64,000 nucleotides of DNA from Collinsella sp. OM04-5. Lineage in GTDB: Bacteria; Actinomycetota; Coriobacteriia; Coriobacteriales; Coriobacteriaceae. The position numbers were made by a program, and so were the translations under genes. Shown piece by piece: positions 1 to 7,238 of this stretch (its first letter is position 1; each line of letters opens with the position of its first letter). Below the pieces are notes generated by a model. The model ran no database searches and was not told where the DNA came from. It was given only the letters and a program-made list of their open reading frames with translations. The DNA lies in NCBI RefSeq assembly GCF_003439125.1, contig NZ_QSUU01000004.1:62001-126000 (forward strand). Reading direction: 5' to 3'.

Positions 1-502
1 CTGCCACCGTCAGGCGTACCGGGCTCGCCGCGATAACCGTCGTATCCATAAGAACGATATTGGGGTTCGCCTTAAGGAACAGGTACTTATCGAACTGGCC
101 GTCATCGGTATAGAGCACGGAGAGCGCCGAGCACGGGGCATCGGTCGAAGCGATGGTGGGGCAAATGATGACCGGGGACTCCAGGTAGTAGGCGACGGCC
201 TTGGCGGTGTCGAGGATCTTGCCGCCACCGACGCCAACGATGATGTCGCAACCGTTGTCGTGAGCGAGTGCAACCAGGCGATCGACCTCGCTCTTGGAGC
301 ACTCGCCGTTAAAGTCCTCAAACAGCAGCTCGGCCTTAGCCTCGGCAAAACCGCCCTCGATCTTGGCACCGACGCGCTTCTTGCCCGAAGGCGTCACGAT
401 GACGAGGGCCTTAGCGCCGAGCGGCTCGACATAGGAGCCGAGCTTGGCGAGCTCGTCCGGACCCTGGATGTACTTGCTGGGGCTATTGAAAATTGCAGCC
501 AT
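1..502 (-). CDS. gldA: Glycerol dehydrogenase, partial (C-terminus outside window)
   Basis: This is the N-terminal 167 residues of an iron-type (group III) alcohol dehydrogenase fold protein, most like glycerol dehydrogenase, which oxidises glycerol to dihydroxyacetone with NAD+. It opens MAAIFNSPSKYIQGPDELAK and carries the dinucleotide-binding GVGGGKILDTAKAVA segment and the family-typical CPTIASTDAPCSALSV. The reading frame runs off the left edge, so the metal-binding histidines are not visible. The ATG at 502-500 follows a weak purine-rich site. A terminator-like hairpin ends only about 17 bp upstream of the start, so expression may depend on read-through from the dehydrogenase gene before it. 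The glycerol assignment is by resemblance. Confidence 0.85.
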   Translation of the reverse strand, partial: MAAIFNSPSKYIQGPDELAKLGSYVEPLGAKALVIVTPSGKKRVGAKIEGGFAEAKAELLFEDFNGECSKSEVDRLVALAHDNGCDIIVGVGGGKILDTAKAVAYYLESPVIICPTIASTDAPCSALSVLYTDDGQFDKYLFLKANPNIVLMDTTVIAASPVRLTVA

Positions 503-518
503 AACTATCCCATTCTCT

Positions 519-563
519 AAAAGAAAAAAGAAAGGGGCTCCGTACAGATACGTGCGGAGCCCC
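519..563 (-). terminator. Intrinsic terminator or attenuator between adh and gldA
   Basis: Arms GGGGCTCCG (534-542) and CGGAGCCCC (555-563) pair perfectly. On the minus strand the hairpin is followed by a T-rich run (complement of 519-533). It ends the dehydrogenase transcript but lies directly before the gldA start. Confidence 0.8.
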
Positions 564-585
564 TCGTTACGATAACAAGAGTCGA

Positions 586-1809
586 TTAGAAATCGATGTC
601 GGTGTCGTAGTAGCAGGCCTTGAGGATCTTCTCGAAGTCGGCAGCCTTGGTCTCACGCGGGTTCTCCGGCGTGCAGGCGTCGGTCTCGGCGTTCGCGGCG
701 ATCTCGGGCAGCTTGGCGAGGAACTCCTCCTCGGAAACCATCTGCGGGTTCTCGGCGTCGACCTTCACGCCGCCATTCGCGTAATCCTTGATGGACTGCG
801 GAATGTTGAGCTGGTCGTTGAGGTCGCGGATCTTCTGGACGAGCGCAGCGATGAGCTCCTCGTTGGTCTCGCCGGGAAGGTGCAGGATCTCCTTGGCCAC
901 GTAAGCGTAACGCTCGGCAGCACGGGGATCCTTGGAGTTCCACTGGATGACCTTGCCCAGGTACATGGCGTTAGCAGCACCGTGGATGATGTGGCCGTTC
1001 TCAAAGGCTGCACCGGTCTTGTGAGCCATGGAGTGAACGATGCCGAGCAGACCCGAGGAGAAGGCGATACCGGCGATGCACTGAGCCTCGTGCATGTGCT
1101 GACGAGCCTCATGGTCGCCAGCATAGGACTTGGGCAGCCACTCGACGATCTCGCGGATGCCGTGCAGGGCGTTGGCATCGGTGAACATAGAAGCGCAGGT
1201 GGAAACGTAGGCCTCCATGCAGTGGGTCAGAGCGTCCATGCCGGTGTGAGCGCAAAGCTTAGCAGGCATGGTGTAGGTGAGCTCGGGGTCGACGATGGCG
1301 ACATCCGGGGTGATGTTGAAGTCGGCCAGCGGGTACTTGATGCCCTTGGCGTAGTCGGTGATGACGGAGAAGGCAGTGACCTCGGTAGCGGTACCGGAGG
1401 TAGAGGAGATGGCGCAGAAATGAGCCTTCTGACGCAGCTCGGGGAAGCTGAACGGCTGGATGATGTTATCGAAGGACTCCTCGGGATACTCGTAGAAGAC
1501 CCACATGGCCTTAGCGGCATCGATGGGCGAGCCGCCGCCGATGGCGATAATCCAGTCGGGCTCGAACTCGCGCATGGCCTCGGCGCCCTTCATGACCGTC
1601 TCGATGGACGGATCGGACTCGACGCCCTCGAACAGCTTGACCTCGAAGCCGCCTTCCTTAAGGTCGGCCTCAACGTCCTGCAAGAACCCGCCGCGGCGCA
1701 TAGAGCTGCCGCCAGAAACGATGATGGCCTTCTTGCCCTTGAGGTTCTTCACCTCGTGGCGAGCGCCCTCACCAAAGTACAGATCGCGAGGATTGGTAAA
1801 ACGTCCCAT
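586..1809 (-). CDS. Iron-containing alcohol dehydrogenase
   Basis: A 407-residue NAD(P)-dependent group III alcohol dehydrogenase, probably cytoplasmic and fermentative. The nucleotide-binding motif IIAIGGGSPIDAAKAMW lies near residue 90, followed by the family signature with histidines in MDALTHCMEAYVS, GIVHSMAHKTGA and ENGHIIHGAANAM, which bind the catalytic metal. The N-terminal MGRFTNPRDLYFGEGA resembles butanol or 1,3-propanediol dehydrogenase-like members. The start at 1809 is chosen because AGGAGG lies eight bases upstream; the 17-residue longer frame starting at 1860 reads through this site. A terminator follows, then gldA. The substrate (butanol, propanediol or another aldehyde) cannot be fixed from sequence alone. 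Confidence 0.85.
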   Translation of the reverse strand: MGRFTNPRDLYFGEGARHEVKNLKGKKAIIVSGGSSMRRGGFLQDVEADLKEGGFEVKLFEGVESDPSIETVMKGAEAMREFEPDWIIAIGGGSPIDAAKAMWVFYEYPEESFDNIIQPFSFPELRQKAHFCAISSTSGTATEVTAFSVITDYAKGIKYPLADFNITPDVAIVDPELTYTMPAKLCAHTGMDALTHCMEAYVSTCASMFTDANALHGIREIVEWLPKSYAGDHEARQHMHEAQCIAGIAFSSGLLGIVHSMAHKTGAAFENGHIIHGAANAMYLGKVIQWNSKDPRAAERYAYVAKEILHLPGETNEELIAALVQKIRDLNDQLNIPQSIKDYANGGVKVDAENPQMVSEEEFLAKLPEIAANAETDACTPENPRETKAADFEKILKACYYDTDIDF

Positions 1810-2309
1810 ACTGTGCCTCCTAAACAAGCCCCTCTTAGACTTGCGTATATAACGGAGCACCCGATTGGCTCCGTTAGGACCGTTTTGCGCGTTGCCGGCG
1901 ATGACAATGCGCGATGTCTAAACGTCTCAACGCTCAGACAAACACTATTCTACCGTTCTGGTTGGTCAGTTATTCACCTAAAGCCGACAATGATGAAACG
2001 TTTTTTCTATCCCTGAAGACCCTTGTGGGGCATTCATACTCCCAAGCTGGGCAAACGTTTTATCAAGGTTGACCACATATCCCGGGCAGGACTGTGCCCC
2101 TCCAAAATGCGCCCCGTTCGCCGCCAAAAATCGACCGTTTGCGGCACCGTGATACCACTCAGTCGTCCAAGGTGCCGACATTTGTGCGACATCCGTCTTC
2201 GTGGTGCAAAGGTGCATGTCCAAGTGCGGCACCCCCGGTGTGCCACATGCGGGTAAACTAGAACCTTATATAGAGACATTTGAACCCTAACCGCAGCAAA
2301 GGAGGCCCC
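1810..2309. other. Intergenic region between divergent genes, no gene seen
   Basis: 500 bp separating the minus-strand dehydrogenase from the plus-strand pair at 2310. It should hold both promoters. A possible -10 (TATATA, about 2268-2273) precedes the plus-strand gene. Short frames on both strands lack convincing start sites and look like chance. Confidence 0.5.
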
Positions 2310-3386
2310 ATGGCATTCGATCCCATTCAAGAGGATTGCCATCGCCTCGTTCTTGAGGCCTTGCGCCGCGACAATATCCCGCTCACCGACGGTGCCGCCG
2401 TAGAGCGTTTGATGGAACAATTCACCCGCGACCCCGCGCCGCTCATCGTGCACGACCGCGACCGCGCCGGGCACCTTATTGCCAAGGTGGTCGAGGCTGT
2501 CGACTACCGCATTCCCTTTATCCCTGACGATGCCCAGGCAGAGCAAGAAGAGACCACAGCCGAAAACATGCTTCGCGAGGCAGCCGCGCTCGACCCCACC
2601 AACTGGGATGCCCAGCGCATGCTGACCGCCCTCACCGCCAACTCCAACGAGGAGTACGTACAGTATTTGGTATCCAAGCGCGATGAAGTCGAGCACGACC
2701 TGGCACTCAAGATCGCCTCGGCGCAGGACCCCTACGAGCGCGAGGCCGCTGGCGACCTTATGCGCCGCCCCTACCTGCGCTGGCTTGCCGCCCTTGCGTC
2801 GCGCGCCCTCATTAGCGGCCGCTATCGCATGTCGCTCGAAGCCGCGAATCGCAGCCTGGACTTTGCGCCCAACGACCCCGCCGGCGTCCGCCATACTGCG
2901 ATGCTTGCCATGGCAAAGCTCGAATACCCCGCCGAGGAGCTCAAGCGCTTTCGCTCTGCCCACTCCGTCCCCTATCTCGCCAACACGCCGCTACGCCGTC
3001 GTCCCAAGGATGCAGAGCGTGACTTGGACCCGTGGACGCTCATCGCGCTGATGAGCGCTGCCTGGCGCGAGCTGGACTACGAGGGTGCCGAGCACTACTT
3101 GCGCATCCTTGCACGCTCGTGCCCGCACGCAGCCGAGGCGCTCTACTTCCAAACCGAGTTTCCCGATGGCGTCTATGCCCGCGTCAACGTGGATGCGGGC
3201 TCCACCGACGAGCTTGTCCTTGCGCTGTCCGAAGCGACGCCGGTTCTGCAGGAGGGCCTGGGTGCCCCCGACAACGCCAGCTTTGCCGCCTGGGTCGCCA
3301 CCAACGATATCGTGCGTTCCCAGATCGACGAGCGCATCCTGCGAGCGGCCGAGCAGGGCTTGCCGTTTAAGGGAGGAGACCTCTAA
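2310..3386 (+). CDS. Helical-repeat (TPR-like) protein of unknown function
   Basis: A soluble 358-residue protein without signal peptide or membrane segment. The sequence is almost entirely helical with TPR-like periodicity (for example LRWLAALASRALISGRYR near 160-180, and DPWTLIALMSAAWRELDYEG near 245). AAAGGAGG at 2298-2305 fixes the ATG at 2310. Its stop overlaps the start of the next gene (TAATG), and the two proteins share recognisable segments, so they look like an ancient tandem duplication. They precede murT-gatD by a short gap on the same strand, suggesting co-transcription and perhaps a scaffold role near cell-wall synthesis. That link is inference; no function is recognised. Confidence 0.75.
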   Translation: MAFDPIQEDCHRLVLEALRRDNIPLTDGAAVERLMEQFTRDPAPLIVHDRDRAGHLIAKVVEAVDYRIPFIPDDAQAEQEETTAENMLREAAALDPTNWDAQRMLTALTANSNEEYVQYLVSKRDEVEHDLALKIASAQDPYEREAAGDLMRRPYLRWLAALASRALISGRYRMSLEAANRSLDFAPNDPAGVRHTAMLAMAKLEYPAEELKRFRSAHSVPYLANTPLRRRPKDAERDLDPWTLIALMSAAWRELDYEGAEHYLRILARSCPHAAEALYFQTEFPDGVYARVNVDAGSTDELVLALSEATPVLQEGLGAPDNASFAAWVATNDIVRSQIDERILRAAEQGLPFKGGDL

Positions 3387-4429
3387 TGGATCCGAGCGTC
3401 TACATCCCCGCCTACCTGGAGCGCGCCTACGTTGCGTCGCACCCCGAACTCACCGATGCAGCACGCGATCTTGTCCATAACGACGTGAGCGTCAGCCCTC
3501 ACAAGTATGCGCAGACCGAGCATGCCCAGGCGCTGCTGTCCTATGCCGGCGTCCACCGCCACCTGCTCGACGAACTCCATCGCATCGAGGACATGGGCAG
3601 CGACGAGGAGTTTGAGAAGACACGCAACCGCCTGTTCGACGATATGCGCGATGAGCTGCTCAAGATTGTCCGCATCGATGCGTATGTCGTCGATGCCCAG
3701 CTGCTCGCCATCATTTTGGCGGACACGCCCGTCGACGCCTGCCTGGGCGACCTGATGAAACTCGAGGCGACCACGGCCGATTACCTGCAGCAAAGCGTGC
3801 CCGGGTTCGACATGGAGGCCCCACACTACTGGGCCAACAAGGTTTTGACGGACGGCGTGACGGCGGCCGATCTCACCGTAAGCGAGCCGGCGCTTATCGG
3901 GTGGCTCCACACGCTCGAGGCCATCTCGCAGCTGTGCATGGCGAGCGCTCGTTACCGTGCCGCCGCCAACTATTCTCGCCGTGTTCTTAAGGCGGAGGGC
4001 TATCCCACCCGAGCTGCAGGCACCGTGCTACTCGCCCTCGCTCGTCTGGAAGACGAGGACGGCTTTTTTGCCCTGGCCCACCAGCTCGAGGAACAGATGG
4101 GGGCCGATGTCCTCGAGGACTCCCCCTGGTACCTGCTCGCCCGCACGATCTTGCTGTTCAAAACGAACAAGATGCGCCCGGCCACACGCGCGCTGCGCGA
4201 GTTTGCCAACCGCTGCGAGGGCGGCGCGTTCTTTTTGCTGAACCCCATGTATCAGACACCGTACCTTCCCTGCCGGCCCGAGCCGCACGACCCCTGGGAC
4301 CTTTCGCATCAGGCAGTTTGGGAAGCCGACGGCATCATCTCGGATACTCCCGACTTTGCCCCCTGGGCCAGCGCTTGCGAAGACGTATCGCAGCTTGCCC
4401 AGGAATTTGCGCGCCGTTACGGCTTTTAA
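3386..4429 (+). CDS. Helical-repeat protein, paralogue of preceding gene
   Basis: A 347-residue soluble, helix-rich protein. It matches the preceding protein in layout: a charged N-terminal third, then IGWLHTLEAISQLCMASARY and SPWYLLARTILLFKTNKMRP, which align with LRWLAALASRAL and DPWTLIALMSAAW of its neighbour. The ATG overlaps the upstream stop (TAATG at 3384-3388), indicating translational coupling and probably a heteromeric pair. murT-gatD starts 45 bp downstream. No catalytic motif is visible and the function is unknown. Confidence 0.72.
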   Translation: MDPSVYIPAYLERAYVASHPELTDAARDLVHNDVSVSPHKYAQTEHAQALLSYAGVHRHLLDELHRIEDMGSDEEFEKTRNRLFDDMRDELLKIVRIDAYVVDAQLLAIILADTPVDACLGDLMKLEATTADYLQQSVPGFDMEAPHYWANKVLTDGVTAADLTVSEPALIGWLHTLEAISQLCMASARYRAAANYSRRVLKAEGYPTRAAGTVLLALARLEDEDGFFALAHQLEEQMGADVLEDSPWYLLARTILLFKTNKMRPATRALREFANRCEGGAFFLLNPMYQTPYLPCRPEPHDPWDLSHQAVWEADGIISDTPDFAPWASACEDVSQLAQEFARRYGF

Positions 4430-4474
4430 CGGCGCAAACGTCACGACCATGTCATTCACGTTAGGAACGGCTTC

Positions 4475-6652
4475 ATGAACTTCCGCTCATCTCTCGCCTG
4501 CACCTCGAGCGATATCGCCCGCTGGGGGCTGCGCTCCGTCCTTAAGCGCCAGGGCGGCGTACTCCCCGGCCGCATCGCCATGAAGATCGACCCCGAGTTG
4601 CTGAGCGACCTCGCGGACCTTGTCGACCGCAGCGTGGTAATCACCGGCACCAACGGCAAGACCACCACCTCCAACCTCATCGCCGACGCCGTTGCCGCCA
4701 GCGGCGTCACCGTGGTATGCAACCGTGCCGGAAACAACATGGAGCCGGGCGTGGTGGGCGCCCTGCTCGAGAGCCGCAGCGATCTTAAGCGTGCCGGAAG
4801 CGGCAAGCGCGTAGGCGTCTTTGAGTGCGACGAGCTCTACACGGTGCGCGTCCTGCCCAAGCTCAAGCCGACCTACTTTGTGCTGCTCAACCTGTTCCGC
4901 GACCAGCTGGACCGCTACGGCGAGATCGACCACACCCAGGACGTCATCGCCCACGCGCTGGAGCTTTCGCCGGCAACGACGCTCATCTATAACGCCGACG
5001 ATCCGCTGTGCGCCTCGATCGCCGCACGCGTCCCCAACACGAGCATCGCCTTTGGCATCGACGGTGCCACGGGCACCGAGTCCGATCGCATTAGCGACTC
5101 GCGTTTTTGCTCGCAGTGCAACGCGCCGTTGGAATACGACTATGTGCAGTACGGCCAGCTCGGCGCCTATCATTGTCCTTCGTGCGGCTGGGCCCGCCCT
5201 GGGCTTGTCCGTCGCGTGACGGGCGTGGAACTCGGCTGCGACGGCTACGGCTTTGACCTGAACTTTGGACCCGAGGCACAAGCGCCCGCAACGCACATCG
5301 CCACGCGCTACAACGGCCTGTACATGGTCTACAACGTTGCCGCCGCCTTCTTTGCGGCGCGCGAGTTGGGCGTGGACGCGGCACATCTGCAGCCAACGCT
5401 CGATGCCTACGTCCCCGCCGGCGGACGCATGGGCCGCTGGGAGATCGCCGGCCGTACCGTCGAGGCCAACCTGGCCAAAAATCCCGTGGGCTTCGATCGC
5501 CAGATCCAGTCCATTAAAACGGCAGGCGGCAGGCTCTGCGCCTTCTTCCTGAACGACAACGACGCCGACGGCCACGATGTCTCGTGGATCTACGACGTCG
5601 ACTTCGAGCGCATCGCCGATACCCCAGGGCTTATCGCCTTTGTCGGGGGTACGCGCGCGCACGATATGCAGGTACGCCTGAAGTACGCCGGCATCGACGC
5701 CGCCATCATCTCGAATATCGAGCAGGCGATCGGCGCCGTGGCAGACGAGGAGGCTGGCGATACGTTCTACGCCGTCGCCAACTACACGGCCTTCCCGCCG
5801 CTGGTCAAGGAGCTCGACGAGCTTAAGGGCACCGATGCGAGCTCGGTTGCCTCCCACGCCGTAACGCGCGCCGATGGCAGCGCTGTCCCCACCGACATTG
5901 TGCCGGTCGAGCTCTCGCGCCCCCTGCGCATCGTCTATCTGTACCCCGATGCCCTCAACCTCTACGGCGACGGCGGCAACGTCATTGCCCTCGAGCGCCG
6001 CTGCGCCTGGCGCGGCATTCCCGTGCGCGTGGACGAAGTCCGTATGGGCGAGACGCTCGATCTCACCGACGCCGACATCGTCATGATGGGCGGTGGCTCC
6101 GACCGCGACCAGCTGGCCGTGGCACACGAGCTGCTCGCTCAAAAAGACAAGGTCGCAGCCTATGTTGAGGACGGCGGCTCGCTGCTCGCTATCTGCGGCA
6201 GCTATCAGCTGCTCGGCCGTTCGTACTATATGGGCGAGAATCGCATCGATGGCCTGGGCGTCGTTGCCGCCGAAACCGTGCGCGGCTCCGATCGCCTGAT
6301 CGGCAACGTCGCCGTCAAGGCCAACCTGGCACCCGAGCCCTTTGTGGGATTCGAGAACCACGGCGGCCGCACCCTGCTCGATGCAGAGGCCACGCCGCTC
6401 GGAACGTCCGTCGTCGTGGGCACCGGCAACAACGGCGACGATGGCTTTGAGGGTCTGATCTACAAGGGAGTCATCGGCACGTACCTGCACGGACCAGCGC
6501 TACCCAAGAACCCCGAGCTCGCCGACTGGCTCATCGCCCACGCCCTTGAGCGCCGTGGCGACGCACAGGCCGCCGCCCTGCTGCCGCTCAAGCCCCTCGA
6601 CGACACCTACGAGCACGTCGCCCACGACGCCGCGATGAAGCTCCTCCCCTAA
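4475..6652 (+). CDS. murT-gatD: Single-chain lipid II isoglutaminyl synthase, MurT-GatD fusion
   Basis: A 725-residue fusion of the two subunits that amidate D-Glu of the peptidoglycan stem peptide to D-isoglutamine on lipid II. The MurT half (about 1-470) has the Mur-ligase ATP loop VVITGTNGKTTTSN near residue 55, the FECDELY and LNLFRDQLDRYGE motifs and a four-cysteine ribbon (C212, C215, C234, C237), as in known MurT. The GatD half begins near residue 482 with LRIVYLYPDALNLYGDGGN and carries the glutaminase nucleophile C574 in AICGSYQLLG and H672 in GTYLHGP. These sit about 93 and 191 residues into the domain, matching separate GatD proteins. In Staphylococcus and most Gram-positives the subunits are separate genes. 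The ATG at 4475 was kept because homologues begin similarly; no strong ribosome site is visible. Confidence 0.92.
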   Translation: MNFRSSLACTSSDIARWGLRSVLKRQGGVLPGRIAMKIDPELLSDLADLVDRSVVITGTNGKTTTSNLIADAVAASGVTVVCNRAGNNMEPGVVGALLESRSDLKRAGSGKRVGVFECDELYTVRVLPKLKPTYFVLLNLFRDQLDRYGEIDHTQDVIAHALELSPATTLIYNADDPLCASIAARVPNTSIAFGIDGATGTESDRISDSRFCSQCNAPLEYDYVQYGQLGAYHCPSCGWARPGLVRRVTGVELGCDGYGFDLNFGPEAQAPATHIATRYNGLYMVYNVAAAFFAARELGVDAAHLQPTLDAYVPAGGRMGRWEIAGRTVEANLAKNPVGFDRQIQSIKTAGGRLCAFFLNDNDADGHDVSWIYDVDFERIADTPGLIAFVGGTRAHDMQVRLKYAGIDAAIISNIEQAIGAVADEEAGDTFYAVANYTAFPPLVKELDELKGTDASSVASHAVTRADGSAVPTDIVPVELSRPLRIVYLYPDALNLYGDGGNVIALERRCAWRGIPVRVDEVRMGETLDLTDADIVMMGGGSDRDQLAVAHELLAQKDKVAAYVEDGGSLLAICGSYQLLGRSYYMGENRIDGLGVVAAETVRGSDRLIGNVAVKANLAPEPFVGFENHGGRTLLDAEATPLGTSVVVGTGNNGDDGFEGLIYKGVIGTYLHGPALPKNPELADWLIAHALERRGDAQAAALLPLKPLDDTYEHVAHDAAMKLLP

Positions 6653-6687
6653 CCATCACAAAGTGGACAGGCACCTTTGTGGTGGTT
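6651..6687. repeat. Dispersed palindrome family Q, copy 1
   Basis: Arms AACCATCACAAAG and CTTTGTGGTGGTT (one wobble) around an 11-bp loop, overlapping the murT-gatD stop. Related copies lie at 39536, 48430, 49391 and 50963. It may serve as the terminator of murT-gatD. Confidence 0.7.
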
Positions 6688-6706
6688 TCGACCCGCCACG
6701 GTAGTT

Positions 6707-6844
6707 TGTCTCGATCTGTAACATTTAGACCGTTAAAAGTCATCTTACTGTTACAGATTGAGATGTTCGCCCCGACTGCCGCCGTCTGTCTCGATCTGTA
6801 ACAGATAGAGCCGATTTGCCCGCCCAGATGTTACAGATTGAGAT
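6707..6844. repeat. Two tandem 80-bp-spaced hairpins with identical arms
   Basis: Arm TGTCTCGATCTGTAACA occurs at 6707 and 6787. The opposing arm TGTTACAGATTGAGAT occurs at 6749 and 6829. Both spacings are exactly 80 bp, so each unit is a hairpin (one G-T wobble) with a different loop. Conserved arms with divergent loops suggest selection on structure or protein binding. Confidence 0.75.
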
Positions 6845-6903
6845 ATTTGAAAATCGGAATAGAAACCCACTCCTGTGTGGTGGTTTTTCAATCTGCCAAC
6901 GAT

Positions 6904-6933
6904 TTGTGAACGGATAGAAAAGTCTGCTATACT
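6904..6933 (+). promoter_or_regulatory. Promoter of tRNA-Glu
   Basis: TTGTGA (6904-6909) and TATACT (6928-6933) with an 18-bp spacer, placed ten bases before the tRNA 5' end. Confidence 0.7.
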
Positions 6934-6943
6934 CTTTCCCGCT

Positions 6944-7020
6944 GTCCCCATCGTCTAGCGGCCAAGGACGCCACCCTTTCAAGGTGGATATCGCGGGTTC
7001 GAATCCCGCTGGGGGCACCA
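6944..7020 (+). tRNA. tRNA-Glu (anticodon TTC), CCA encoded
   Basis: The acceptor stem GTCCCCA pairs with TGGGGGC (one wobble). The anticodon stem-loop is CCACC-CTTTCAA-GGTGG with anticodon TTC, and the T arm is CGGGTTCGAATCCCG. The 3' CCA is encoded at 7018-7020. Confidence 0.97.
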
Positions 7021-7033
7021 ACCCGAAAATGTG

Positions 7034-7072
7034 CGAACCTGTGCGATGTTAAGTCGTGCGGGTTCGTTTTTT
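7034..7072 (+). terminator. Terminator of tRNA-Glu
   Basis: A 13-bp stem (arms from 7034 and ending 7066, three G-T pairs) is followed by six T (7067-7072). Confidence 0.8.
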
Positions 7073-7098
7073 GTCTTGGCTGTTTTCGTTTCGGCGCA

Positions 7099-7142
7099 TG
7101 CGCGCCAAATGTGCGCCAAATGTGCGCCAAATGTGCGCCAAA
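7099..7142. repeat. Four tandem 11-bp repeats
   Basis: The unit TGTGCGCCAAA is repeated four times without interruption (first copy TGCGCGCCAAA), between the tRNA terminator and the glnN terminator. No coding role is seen. Confidence 0.85.
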
Positions 7143-7179
7143 TCAGCCAAGAACCTCTGCCGTCTTCGCCAGTGGCGAC

Positions 7180-7216
7180 AAAAAAGAAGGGACCTCGCAC
7201 AGGCGAGACCCCTTCG
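7180..7216 (-). terminator. Terminator of glnN
   Basis: On the minus strand a stem of GGGGTCTCGC with GCGAGGTCCC is followed by TTCTTTTTT. Confidence 0.8.
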
Positions 7217-7238
7217 CACGCAAAATCAAACGTGTCTG

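Larger units (their letters stand above)
6653..6943. other. Intergenic region with a duplicated 80-bp hairpin unit
   Basis: The gap between murT-gatD and tRNA-Glu. It holds family Q copy 1, two hairpin units at 6707-6764 and 6787-6844, and the tRNA promoter. No gene was recognised; weak minus-strand frames crossing the region also run through the tRNA. Confidence 0.6.

Noticed and set aside
880..2016. 378-codon plus-strand open frame
   Set aside because: It lies antisense to the alcohol dehydrogenase, has a shadow-type composition (Val/Gly/Asp/His-rich) and no family motif.
4487..6490. 667-codon minus-strand open frame
   Set aside because: It is the antisense shadow of murT-gatD; high GC leaves the opposite strand open.
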